Shown piece by piece: positions 53,041 through 61,793 of a stretch of DNA of 64,000 bases. Source of the DNA: Calothrix sp. PCC 7103 (lineage in GTDB: Bacteria; Cyanobacteriota; Cyanobacteriia; Cyanobacteriales; Nostocaceae); assembly GCF_000331305.1 (NCBI RefSeq), contig NZ_KB217482.1, positions 1-64,000 of the forward strand, read 5' to 3'. Position numbers and translations under genes: made by a program. The number at the start of each line of letters is the position of its first letter. The first letter of the stretch is position 1. The notes under the pieces were generated by a model. The model saw only the letters and a list, made by a program, of their open reading frames with translations, had not been told where the DNA came from and made no database searches.

Positions 53041-53139
53041 GGGAGCATCCAGTTTTGGCAGATCGACTTTTTTAGACTAAGCGTATAGTAAGGTTTCTGG
53101 CGCCAAGTACTTATGTTTCTTCCAAAAGTGGATGCTCCC
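53041..53139. mobile_element. 99-bp MITE with 9-bp target-site duplication
   Basis: Ends GGGAGCATCCAGTTTTGG (53041-53058) and CCAAAAGTGGATGCTCCC (53122-53139) are complementary at 17 of 18 positions. ATCAACACT occurs directly before (53032-53040) and directly after (53140-53148), which is the signature of transposition. There is no reading frame inside. No full-length element with these ends is in the window. Confidence 0.9.
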
Positions 53140-53177
53140 ATCAACACTTTCGTAGTGCCACTATACTTTAATCATTT

Positions 53178-54620
53178 TTATCTTTGAACTTCTGCATCAT
53201 GTTGGTATGCCCAAACAGCTAAAAATCCAAATATACATGCAGCCCACAGTAACCAAAGCAAATCTATTGAAACGTAATTATCATTACTCATTCCTGCTGA
53301 CCACATTACTAACCGACCGTAATGACAAAAAGGTGAAAATGCGATTAAATCCTGTACAGGTTTAGATACGGGAAAAGGCAGACCGCAAGTGGTCAACGCG
53401 AAGGGGAGAGACAAACCAGTGATTACGTTAACGATTTTAGGCTTGTATAAATAACCTAGTGCCAGACCGAAAATTATAAAAGGGATAATTCCTAAGATAA
53501 AACTGAAGAACATAAGTAGCCATTGTCCCAAATTTTCCTGAATTCCCAATTTCCAGGCGCCCAAAACCAACACAAGTAAAAGGTTAACTGTTAATATTGC
53601 TAAAGAAATAAGGACTTTTGCAGATAAATAGACTGTAGGTGGCAAAGGACTAACTCGCAAAAGTTTTAGCCATCCCTCGCTACGTTCAGTAGCTATTACA
53701 TTTCCAAGCCTGTCAATAGCAAATGTTATTAAACTAATACCAGCAAAGCAAAGCAGTTGTATCTTCCCCTCTTGTTCACCAGGCTTTAAAAAAATAACCA
53801 TGCAAGGAAATAACAGAAGACCTAATAAATAAGTACGGTTGCGGGATAACTTTAGACATTCTACATACGTTTGGCGCCAAAGCATCGATATGAAATTTTG
53901 TGATTCATTTGTGGAGTTTATTGGTGTATTTTTCGATTCTTCGGTGAAGTTATTTAGCGAAACAACTTTATCTGCAATAATTTTACTTTTACCATCTTTT
54001 TCATTCCATTCAAGAGTAATATAACGAGTTGCCAGAGCTTTTATATTGTTATCGTCGTCACTTTCGTTAGAAACCATCAAAATAGTTATACCCTGTTCTC
54101 TGCATTGCTTAATTTGTCCCCAAAAATCTTTTTTACCCTTGCCATCTAGTTCTTTGCTAGGTTCATCTACTATTAGAATTGTTGGTTTATCAGCAATAGC
54201 TAGAGCAAAATAAATTCTTTGTTTTTCGCCACCTGATAAATTTTGAAATAAATCATCATGTTTACCTTCTAAGTTTACTGTGCTAAGAATTTCTTCAACA
54301 GACAGAGAATTTGAGTAATAACTTTGCCACAGCTTAACAAACTCTTTGACTGTAATATCTTTGGGAGGTGTCACCGTTTGCAAAACTGCCCCAACACGTT
54401 TTTTAGATTTTGGGTCAAAAGGTGAGCAACCGTCTAACTTCACTTCTCCACTATCAGGTACGTCAAGTCCCAAGATAATATTTAACAAGGTAGTTTTACC
54501 AGTCCCGTTGTCTTTTCCTAAAATTACAAACTCACCTTGTTTAACTGTAAAACTAATTCCTTCTAAGCAGAATCTTTCACTAAGCTTCTTATGAACATTG
54601 TGTACTTCAATTAAATTCAT
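53178..54620 (-). CDS. Fused ABC transporter (ATPase plus ABC-2 permease)
   Basis: In this 480-residue protein the ATPase domain comes first: Walker A GKDNGTGKT at 35-43, signature LSGGEKQR at 128-135 and Walker B TILIVDEPS near 147. The linker is at about 205-240, and the permease has six hydrophobic segments from about 255 (LLGLLLFPCMVIFL to LLWLLWAACIFGFLAVWAY). A half-transporter with this order would dimerise. ABC-2 exporters move drugs, lipids, polysaccharides or peptides. The two preceding genes encode small membrane proteins, so self-peptide export or immunity is a reasonable guess. Confidence 0.85.
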   Translation of the reverse strand: MNLIEVHNVHKKLSERFCLEGISFTVKQGEFVILGKDNGTGKTTLLNIILGLDVPDSGEVKLDGCSPFDPKSKKRVGAVLQTVTPPKDITVKEFVKLWQSYYSNSLSVEEILSTVNLEGKHDDLFQNLSGGEKQRIYFALAIADKPTILIVDEPSKELDGKGKKDFWGQIKQCREQGITILMVSNESDDDNNIKALATRYITLEWNEKDGKSKIIADKVVSLNNFTEESKNTPINSTNESQNFISMLWRQTYVECLKLSRNRTYLLGLLLFPCMVIFLKPGEQEGKIQLLCFAGISLITFAIDRLGNVIATERSEGWLKLLRVSPLPPTVYLSAKVLISLAILTVNLLLVLVLGAWKLGIQENLGQWLLMFFSFILGIIPFIIFGLALGYLYKPKIVNVITGLSLPFALTTCGLPFPVSKPVQDLIAFSPFCHYGRLVMWSAGMSNDNYVSIDLLWLLWAACIFGFLAVWAYQHDAEVQR

Positions 54621-54635
54621 ACTTTCCTAGTATCA

Positions 54636-55019
54636 TTAAAATAAAGAGTTAACAATTAACCAAATTGCAAAACCTACTCCCACAGCAACTGTTGCAGGAA
54701 GTTCAAGAACTGTCAATCCTACAGCAGCTGATAGACCAGTTCCTACAGCTACAGGTTCAAGCAAACCAACTTGACGACCATCTATACAAGACCCGATAGT
54801 AAAAAAGCAAAAGTCGCTGCCTCTAGTAGCTATAAAAAAGACTGCAACTAGCGCTAGAAAAAACAATCCTGCTCCCACAGTTCTAACAATCGGCTTGTCC
54901 AAATCAAATAAAAATGTTTTCTTGTCAAGTTGTGATGGTGTGTTTTTTTCAAGTTCTGAAGAACCCGTATTATTTTCAATTTGTGCTGAAATTGCGTTTT
55001 TTTCAGGTTGTGATTGCAT
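54636..55019 (-). CDS. Small membrane protein A of the ABC cluster
   Basis: The open frame reaches 55037, but ATG 55019 (MQSQPEKNAIS) fits best, giving 127 residues. A polar N-terminus is followed by a membrane helix (TVGAGLFFLALVAVFFIATR), a short loop with two cysteines (FCFFTIGSC) and a hydrophobic C-terminus (EPVAVGTGLSAAVGLTVLEL, PATVAVGVGFAIWLIV). The C-terminus aligns with that of the upstream gene. It is 15 bases from the ABC gene. Unknown family. Confidence 0.6.
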   Translation of the reverse strand: MQSQPEKNAISAQIENNTGSSELEKNTPSQLDKKTFLFDLDKPIVRTVGAGLFFLALVAVFFIATRGSDFCFFTIGSCIDGRQVGLLEPVAVGTGLSAAVGLTVLELPATVAVGVGFAIWLIVNSLF

Positions 55020-55067
55020 AGCTATTACCTCAAACATGTAAAATTATTAAAATTGAAAAAATTTGAT

Positions 55068-55562
55068 TCAAGATATTGCTTCAAGAGACTTTCTGACAAC
55101 AAACCAAATTGCTACACTTATTCCAGCAACAGTAAGTGCAGGAGCTTCCACAATTGCCATAGGAACAGCTATTGCCGCAGTAGTGGCGACAGCTACTAAT
55201 TCTTTTTGACTTATTCCGTCACTACCTCTATCCTGATTTTTATATTTAGGAGGAGGAGATATGGGTTTAGTTACATTGTCACTACCTTTTTTGCTGTTAT
55301 TATGTGTAGGACTCAGATTAACAGGTTGATCTGTATCACGTACAAGGTTGTTTGAAAAACTAGTATTTTCAGCTACAACAGTTTCTTTACATTTAGTGAA
55401 TTGCGGCCAGTCATGTGATTTATACATTGGGTTACAACTATTTTGAATACCCAATGTCACTATTATAAGAAGTAATGTCCAAGATATAAAACCTCTTAAT
55501 AAAAGCGTTTTTATCTTAGATTCTTTATATTCAAATTTTAAGAGTTCTTTTATTGATTGCAT
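55068..55562 (-). CDS. Small membrane protein B of the ABC cluster, paralogous C-terminus
   Basis: In this 164-residue protein, one helix near the N-terminus (GFISWTLLLIIVTLGIQ) is followed by a polar linker of about 80 residues and a hydrophobic C-terminus (ELVAVATTAAIAVPMAIVEA, PALTVAGISVAIWFVV). Aligned to protein A: EPVAVGTG against ELVAVATT, LELPATVA against VEAPALTV, and GFAIWLIV against SVAIWFVV. Two related membrane peptides next to one exporter suggest a bacteriocin-like or signalling cassette, though no leader peptidase or double-glycine leader is seen. Confidence 0.6.
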   Translation of the reverse strand: MQSIKELLKFEYKESKIKTLLLRGFISWTLLLIIVTLGIQNSCNPMYKSHDWPQFTKCKETVVAENTSFSNNLVRDTDQPVNLSPTHNNSKKGSDNVTKPISPPPKYKNQDRGSDGISQKELVAVATTAAIAVPMAIVEAPALTVAGISVAIWFVVRKSLEAIS

Positions 55563-55605
55563 AATCAGAATATTCCCTTATATACAAATTGTGCATTAAA
55601 TTTTC

Positions 55606-55784
55606 TAGGACTTACGCATTGACAGAAGAGTAAAAATAGGGGGTTTGATTTCCAGCGCTTTGAGCTTGATTTTTATGTTCTCGACAAGCGATCATAACTA
55701 AACAAAAGGTGGTTAGTAAAAGGCTGAAACGTCGTATTCACGTTAATGCACAAGATGATTCGTTTGTACAGTGCGTAAATCCTA
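55606..55784. mobile_element. 179-bp MITE-like element related to the IS at 43588
   Basis: The left end TAGGACTTACGCATTGACA (55606-55624) matches the IS end exactly. The right end TGCGTAAATCCTA (55772-55784) pairs with it at 12 of 13 outer bases. TTTTC flanks the element on both sides (55601-55605 and 55785-55789), a probable 5-bp duplication. The IS transposase could have moved it. Confidence 0.75.
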
Positions 55785-55791
55785 TTTTCTA

Positions 55792-56091
55792 TTAGGAACC
55801 TTGAATTTTTCGGACAATTTTTCCATCTTGTTGCAATTTTTCTATTACAGCAGCACAAAATCCAGGTTTTCCTCGCACAATGAATGTTTTCTTCTCTCCC
55901 TTCTCCGTTTTGAGTTGAAGGAGACCCCATAGAATTGTAACTTCCCTTGAAGTATAATTTGGACTTTGCCATTCAACCGTAATCGTTTCTTCGGCGCCAA
56001 ACAAATCTTTAATCTTAGAAAATACTGGAATAGATATCCCAGCGTTTTTAAACTTATCAGAAGTGATATATTCTGGCATTTTTATTTTCAC
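55792..56091 (-). CDS. Small unknown protein, 99 aa
   Basis: A soluble, mixed alpha/beta protein (MPEYITSDKFKNAGISIPVF, ITVEWQSPNYTSREVTILWG, FIVRGKPGFCAAVIEKLQQD). ATG 56091 or ATG 56079 (MPEYITSD) could start it. No family is known to me. It contains GGCGCC and ends eight bases from the MITE-like element, which may have displaced its terminator. Confidence 0.5.
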   Translation of the reverse strand: MKIKMPEYITSDKFKNAGISIPVFSKIKDLFGAEETITVEWQSPNYTSREVTILWGLLQLKTEKGEKKTFIVRGKPGFCAAVIEKLQQDGKIVRKIQGS

Positions 56092-56220
56092 CTCAGTATT
56101 TACGCAGGGTGTGTGGCGCCATAAAAAACTTCAATATATAAAACTGGCAGCGTTACGCACCGACTCGGAACATCGCAACTAGCCGAAACACTTAAAAATC
56201 TAAAAGCCACTAATAAGGCT

Positions 56221-56359
56221 ATAGTCACGAGAGTGACTATAATTGATTATTTGTACACAATTGTGACATATAATTAAATTAGTGTCAAGTGCGTTCACTA
56301 GTATTAGCAAGAGTTAGGCAAATTTTGTAAAATTCTTGTAAAGTCACAAATGTGGCTTT
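56221..56359. promoter_or_regulatory. Cluster of three palindromes upstream of the LuxR-HTH gene
   Basis: ATAGTCAC-GAGA-GTGACTAT (56221-56240), CACAATTGTG (56256-56265) and AAAGTCACA-AA-TGTGGCTTT (56340-56359, one mismatch) lie within the 165 bases upstream of the gene, the last ending 26 bases before the ATG. All three contain TCAC or CACA half-sites. They are candidate operators for the adjacent LuxR-type protein. The first may also act as a transcription end. Confidence 0.45.
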
Positions 56360-56385
56360 GTTCTCTCCCCTATTGAAGGCTAAGT

Positions 56386-57414
56386 ATGAACCAGCAAGAG
56401 TTTGAGGAAATATTTGAGAATTTATCACCCCGACGTAAAGAAGTATTACGAGGAATCTTAGCTGGTGATACAGATGTTGCAATTGCAAAAGCAATGGGTA
56501 TCACGGAACCTACTGTCAGAAAGCATATTGAAAGAATTTCCCAGGAATTTGGGGAAAATCAATATTCTGAAGGGCGCCGCTATAAACGCTCTGACTTGGT
56601 TGCCCTAGTTGCCAGGTACAAACCAGAGTTGTTGAAAGAGCGTGCTTTTACGGGTGCAAAAGAAGTGGCGCCACATGAGGAAACACCAGAGACAACAGAC
56701 TTATCGAACAGTTTGCTACAAATACTAACAGCAAATATACCTATGAAAGATTATTTAGAAAAGCAGTTACAGCTAGCAGATAAAGAAGAAAAGACCCAAA
56801 TAGCCAAGTCGTTAAATAAAGTTGGTTACAATGATTACCTAAATGGTAACTACCAAAGTGCGATATTTTATTTAGAATGGGCAATCACCTTTAACCCTGA
56901 GTTTGCGGCTGCTCATTACAACCTTGGTTCTGCTCACGAAAAACTAGATGAAATATCCAGCGCTTGTCATCATTACGAAATTGCTATGAAGTATAGCAAC
57001 CGTGCGGCTGATGCAGCAATTAATAACTTAGCACGTTTATCTATTATTAATGGAGATAGTGCCGCAGCTATTGAAAGGATAGAGCCAATTCTATCGCGAG
57101 TACAAGATACCACCGTTAAAGCATCATTGCATAAAAACCTTGGCTGGGCGTACTTTCAGCTTCTTCAGTACAAAATTGCTAAAAAACACCTGCTAATATC
57201 GCTTAAATTAGACAGTTCGCGTGCTTTAACTCATTGTTTACTAGCGAAAGTCCAAGAAGCTCAAGGAGAAAAACAAGGCGCCTTAGCATCATGGAAAAAT
57301 TGTCTAAAATATGACTTAGATAACCAGTCACCAAAAACACCAGACTGTAAACTAAATGAATTAAAAGCTTGGAAGCTAGATGCTCGCAGAGCTTTAGAGA
57401 GTGAGAGTAAGTAG
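56386..57414 (+). CDS. LuxR-type HTH regulator fused to TPR domain
   Basis: In this 342-residue protein, residues about 8-60 are a LuxR/NarL-type helix-turn-helix (LSPRRKEVLRGILAGDTDVA, then IAKAMGITEPTVRKHIERIS). Residues about 140-320 are tetratricopeptide repeats (GNYQSAIFYLEWAITFNPEF, AAAHYNLGSAHEKLDEISSA, HKNLGWAYFQLLQYKIAKKH). In cyanobacteria such proteins commonly precede NACHT- or CHAT-type genes. GAAGG lies six bases before the ATG. It could sense a signal by the TPRs and control the downstream CHAT-NACHT gene or itself through the palindromes upstream. Confidence 0.8.
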   Translation: MNQQEFEEIFENLSPRRKEVLRGILAGDTDVAIAKAMGITEPTVRKHIERISQEFGENQYSEGRRYKRSDLVALVARYKPELLKERAFTGAKEVAPHEETPETTDLSNSLLQILTANIPMKDYLEKQLQLADKEEKTQIAKSLNKVGYNDYLNGNYQSAIFYLEWAITFNPEFAAAHYNLGSAHEKLDEISSACHHYEIAMKYSNRAADAAINNLARLSIINGDSAAAIERIEPILSRVQDTTVKASLHKNLGWAYFQLLQYKIAKKHLLISLKLDSSRALTHCLLAKVQEAQGEKQGALASWKNCLKYDLDNQSPKTPDCKLNELKAWKLDARRALESESK

Positions 57415-57599
57415 GTAGATACATGGTTTTAATGACTTGTTAGCTGTTAAAAGCTACGTTGTGTTCCTATGTATGTGCTTATAATATTAGTGTCTATAAA
57501 GCTGTACATCCTTAAAAAGTTTGGATTGCTACCTAATTTTTCTCCAACTAAATGACTCATACTAAAGTTGGAAATGTACGCTGGCTTCAACCAACTTAC

Positions 57600-57701
57600 T
57601 TAATTGGGTGGTACAATAGGGTCTTCGTCATCACCAACTTGAGTCATTCTTCTAACTCTTCCAGATGCACGACTTTTATTGTATATAGAGCTTTTCGACA
57701 T
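57600..57701 (-). CDS. Possible 33-aa peptide
   Basis: ATG 57701 to TAA 57600 encodes a basic start and an acidic, proline-ending tail (MSKSSIYNKSRASGRVRRMT, then QVGDDEDPIVPPN). No convincing ribosome binding site precedes it. The well-formed composition in an otherwise empty spacer (57415-57850) is the only support. The rest of that spacer shows nothing I can name. Confidence 0.3.
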   Translation of the reverse strand: MSKSSIYNKSRASGRVRRMTQVGDDEDPIVPPN

Positions 57702-57850
57702 TTCTGGTAATATCCCACGTAGTTAATAACTTCAGGATAAGAACTGCATATGAAAAACACCAACCAATAACTGTTTGCCAAAAAAAGTTTATTAGACCAA
57801 CTAGTATCGGTTGTCGGCGCCTAAATTAAACGATAAGCTAGAGATATTAA

Positions 57851-58126
57851 CATTCAATTAAACTAACCGTATCTGCCATTAAAATAAGTGATGAAAAATT
57901 TAGTATCTTTATCAAATTATATCCTGCTGGAGAGCAAACTACTTTACCAATAGGTCTTAAGCTAATTGTACTTGATGAGTCAGGAGAAATTTTCGACCAA
58001 GTTCCTGAAGAAGATAATGAAGATTACTACGAAATTAAATATAAATTAACATGTGATTTGGGAGAAAGGTTTAACATCAGATTAGCTTTAGGTCTAGATA
58101 GCATTACAGAAAGTTTTTCATTTTAG
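57851..58126 (+). pseudogene. DUF1822-like protein, C-terminal remnant
   Basis: The frame after a TAA reads LTVSAIKISDEKFSIFIKLY, then PAGEQTTLPIGLKLIVLDES and GERFNIRLALGLDSITESF. This is, as far as I remember, the pattern of the C-terminal end of DUF1822 proteins that sit between an HTH gene and a CHAT gene in cyanobacteria. There is no ATG, GTG or TTG in a suitable place, so most of the gene is gone. ATT 57857 is the only conceivable start. It ends nine bases before the CHAT-NACHT gene. Confidence 0.5.
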
Positions 58127-58135
58127 TAAAATTTT

Positions 58136-61100
58136 ATGAAAAATTTACTTATTTTAGACTTTAAATATGATAATAGAGTTTTAATAGTTAAGCTTTTGAC
58201 TGGCTCAAATGGTAAGTTTATAGATACAAAAATTAAAGTTACATTATCGACCGAGAAACTTTTAAATAGTCAAGAACGATGGATTAAAGCTTACACAAAT
58301 TCAGGCGCCAAACCAGTTTACCGACCACTTGGAAAAGTAGGGAATCAGGTCGTTGCAAGCAGTAATTTCCGAAAAGCCGCTGTTGAGTATGCAAACACTT
58401 TTCAGGAATGGCTGAACTCAGAACAGTTTGTTTGCGTAAAACAGGAATTAGAGCAGTTCCTACAAAATCAACAAACTGAAGAAAAGCGAGTTTTAATTCA
58501 AACAAACCAAAACTGGATATGCAAACTCCCTTGGCATCGTTGGGATATTTTCCAACTTTACTTCTGTGAAGTTGGTTTAAGTCTTGCAGAAAACAAACGA
58601 ATAGAAAGGCCATTACCACCTAAACCTAGAGCAAAAGTTAGAATTTTATCAATTATTGGAGATAGTACTGGCATAGACACAAGCGTAGATAAGGAGTTAC
58701 TAAAGAAAATACCCGATGCAGAAATTATTTGGTTAGAACAACCTCGGCGCCGATATTTATATAAAGAGCTTTGGAACCCACATGGCTTAGACATCCTCTT
58801 TTTTGCTGGGCACAGTCAAAGCAAAGCAAATGGTGATAGCGGTCAAATTTCCATCAATGAAAAAGAAAGTTTACCACTTGGAGAACTCAAAAATGCACTG
58901 AGATATTCTATCCAATTAGGTTTAAAGCTGGCAATTTTTAACTCCTGCGATGGTTTGGGTTTAGCAAGGGTACTGGCAGATTTACATATTCCATATATAA
59001 TAGTATTCCGAGAAAAGGTAGCAGATAAAGTTGCCCAAGAATTTTTAAAACATTTTCTCGAAGCATACTCCAGCGATAACTCTTTATATACCTCAATGCG
59101 GTTAGCAAGGGAGAAATTGCAAACCCTAGAGAAAATTTTTCCCTGTGCTTCTTGGCTACCAGTCATCTGTCAAAATCCATATGATACACCTTTAACCTGG
59201 CAAAATTTGCGTGGTAGTCAAATAGAGAATAACTGGCGAGCTTGTTGTCAAGCAATGCTCGCAAACTCAACCTATAAACGTTTACTCAATAATCCTCTAA
59301 CTTATCAAGAATTAGGATTGGAATTAGAAGAAATTTATGTACCTTTAGGGCTAGTTGAACGACAAAAACAAGACAGACGTATAGACTCAAGCTCTCAATT
59401 TTACGAGCAAGAACCGAAGTATGAAATTACTAAAACATTTCAGCAACCAGAATTTTTTGAAAAGGCTTTAAAACTGGGGCAAACTCCCAAAAGTAAAGGT
59501 AAACGATTAATGCTTATTGGTGAAGCAGGCGCCGGAAAAACCACACTATTACAGAAAATAGCAGATTGGGTATTAGAAAACACTAACGAGGACGTGCCAA
59601 TTTGGATATCTTTGGCAGATTTACAAAAAGGACAAACCTTAGAATCATACTTACAAAATAACTGGTTAGAAACAGCAATGCAGACCGTGCGTATACCTAG
59701 TGCAACTTTCGCCCTTCTAGTGCAAATGTTCAAAAGTGGTAGAGTATGGTTGCTACTTGATGGAGTAGATGAGTTTAACTCCGTCAACCCGATATTAGAA
59801 ATTCTCAACCAATTTAAAGGCTGGGTTGGTCAGGCACGAATTATTTTAACTTGTCGATTAAATCTTTGGGAAGCAAATAAAAACCTCCTAGAAAATTTTG
59901 ATATATATCGAACTTTAGACTTCAGTTATGGTAATGCTCAAACTCCAGACCAAGTAGAAATATTCATCAACCGCTGGTTTGTAGCAAACCCACAAAGCGG
60001 TAAAAGGTTACGCTCTCAACTAGATGAACCAGGGCGCCTGCGTATTAATAACTTAGTAAAAAATCCCCTGCGGTTATCATTATTATGTTGCACATGGCAA
60101 TGGCAAGAAGGCAACTTACCCCAAACTAAAGCGGAACTTTACCAACAATTTACAGAAGCAATTTATACATGGAAACAAGGAATTTTTCCCACGACAAAAA
60201 CAACCGAACAACAATTAAACGCAGCGTTGGGACGAATAGCAAAGCGCGCGTTTGACTTAGAAGCATCCTGGTTTCGGCTACCACATCATTTAATTGTTGA
60301 AGAACTAGGAGAAAAAGAGGCGCCTTTATTTCAATTAGCACTTCAACTAGGTTGGTTAAATCAAATAGGTGTAGCAGCAGAAAACCCATCAGAAACAGTT
60401 TACGCTTTTTTCCATCCCACCTTTCAAGAATATTTTGCCGCATCAGCAACCCAAGATTGGCACGACTTTCTACAACATGATAATCATCATCCCATTCCCA
60501 TGCAAGGTATCTACCGGATGTTTCAACCTCAATGGAAAGAATCTATTATATTATGGCTAGGGCAATCAGAAAAAGCAGTGCAAAACTCAGCAAAAGAAGA
60601 ATTTATTCAAGCATTAGTAACATTTACAGATAAATGTAATGATTTTTATTGGTATCGGGCATTTTCTCTAGCAGCAGCAGGCATCGCCGAGTATACCAAC
60701 TATAGCCATGCCAATTTAATTATCACGGAACTAGTAACACAAGCCTTCCATCAATCTATCAATCAACCAGAATCAAAACCCTTAAGACTAATAGCCGAAA
60801 AAGCGAAACAAGCACTAAAAGAAAGCGACCATCCACGAGTTCTCAACGCTGTAATAGAAATTGAGCCAATACCCATGTATTTTCTAGTAGAAATTGCTAC
60901 TAATGACAAAGAAGATATTGGCGCCTTAACTAACCTGATACAGCACGAAACGGAAGATACTCGTTTAATAGCAGGCAGAAAACTATTACAAATAGACCCA
61001 GGTAATCAGATTGCTACTAATACTCTCCTTAACATGCTGCGTTACAGTCGAAGTCCTTGGATTTATCACCGAGCAGCCAAAAGTTTACCTGGAAACTTAG

Positions 61101-61675
61101 AAGCAATTAGCATCTTGCAAGAAATACTTTGCAGACCTCGGCATCCATTTGATGCTTTTGAAATTCAAAACATATTAGCTGAAATTAGTCCTAATAATCA
61201 AAATCCTACTGATAGGTTAACAGTTAGTATTCCCACTGAAACCAAGACTTTTAACTCCCTACTAAATTTAGTATATACAAACTTACTTAAAAATAGTGCC
61301 GTAAGAAAATTATTTATTTATATATTCAGAAAAGTCTGTAACACTTTAGTTAACTTACATCAAAAAATCAATAACGATGAAAATTCCCGTTTACAATTCA
61401 TCGAGAAACTAGCAAAATTAGACTCAGAAAACCCTAAACTTATTCTAAACCTAGTTGAGCTACTGCGTACAGGACAAAATTCATCTGTATATAAGCAAGC
61501 TGCTGAGACTTTAAAAGAAATCCTGACAGAGCAAATGTATTTAATAGTAGTTTCAGACTTAAGAGATTGCTTGCAAAAAGAAACTTCTGGAGAACGGTAC
61601 AATTGTTGCTATGAGGTTATTTGGCATATAGCCCAAAATTTAGCTTACCCTGACTTCCATCAAGCTTGGCAGTGA
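58136..61675 (+). CDS. CHAT-NACHT protein (caspase-like protease plus STAND NTPase)
   Basis: In this 1179-residue protein, residues about 165-350 are a CHAT domain with the His/Cys dyad in ILFFAGHSQS (His about 226) and LAIFNSCDGLGLARVL (Cys about 271). The NACHT domain follows with Walker A GEAGAGKTT at about 462 and Walker B VWLLLDGVDEF at about 540, then TCRLNLWEANKNLLENF. From about 790 the sequence is helical (LIAEKAKQALKESDHPRVLN), probably HEAT-type repeats that could sense a trigger. NACHT proteins with effector domains act in bacterial antiphage immunity; here proteolysis would be the output. Confidence 0.85.
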   Translation: MKNLLILDFKYDNRVLIVKLLTGSNGKFIDTKIKVTLSTEKLLNSQERWIKAYTNSGAKPVYRPLGKVGNQVVASSNFRKAAVEYANTFQEWLNSEQFVCVKQELEQFLQNQQTEEKRVLIQTNQNWICKLPWHRWDIFQLYFCEVGLSLAENKRIERPLPPKPRAKVRILSIIGDSTGIDTSVDKELLKKIPDAEIIWLEQPRRRYLYKELWNPHGLDILFFAGHSQSKANGDSGQISINEKESLPLGELKNALRYSIQLGLKLAIFNSCDGLGLARVLADLHIPYIIVFREKVADKVAQEFLKHFLEAYSSDNSLYTSMRLAREKLQTLEKIFPCASWLPVICQNPYDTPLTWQNLRGSQIENNWRACCQAMLANSTYKRLLNNPLTYQELGLELEEIYVPLGLVERQKQDRRIDSSSQFYEQEPKYEITKTFQQPEFFEKALKLGQTPKSKGKRLMLIGEAGAGKTTLLQKIADWVLENTNEDVPIWISLADLQKGQTLESYLQNNWLETAMQTVRIPSATFALLVQMFKSGRVWLLLDGVDEFNSVNPILEILNQFKGWVGQARIILTCRLNLWEANKNLLENFDIYRTLDFSYGNAQTPDQVEIFINRWFVANPQSGKRLRSQLDEPGRLRINNLVKNPLRLSLLCCTWQWQEGNLPQTKAELYQQFTEAIYTWKQGIFPTTKTTEQQLNAALGRIAKRAFDLEASWFRLPHHLIVEELGEKEAPLFQLALQLGWLNQIGVAAENPSETVYAFFHPTFQEYFAASATQDWHDFLQHDNHHPIPMQGIYRMFQPQWKESIILWLGQSEKAVQNSAKEEFIQALVTFTDKCNDFYWYRAFSLAAAGIAEYTNYSHANLIITELVTQAFHQSINQPESKPLRLIAEKAKQALKESDHPRVLNAVIEIEPIPMYFLVEIATNDKEDIGALTNLIQHETEDTRLIAGRKLLQIDPGNQIATNTLLNMLRYSRSPWIYHRAAKSLPGNLEAISILQEILCRPRHPFDAFEIQNILAEISPNNQNPTDRLTVSIPTETKTFNSLLNLVYTNLLKNSAVRKLFIYIFRKVCNTLVNLHQKINNDENSRLQFIEKLAKLDSENPKLILNLVELLRTGQNSSVYKQAAETLKEILTEQMYLIVVSDLRDCLQKETSGERYNCCYEVIWHIAQNLAYPDFHQAWQ

Positions 61676-61793
61676 TTAACTACTTCCAACTTCCGACTTC
61701 TTTTTAATACCTTAAGAAAAAATAACATAAGTGTCTTCTAGTCAGAAATACTGATAGATATAAGTTTAATAACAAATATTGATAATTATTTTC

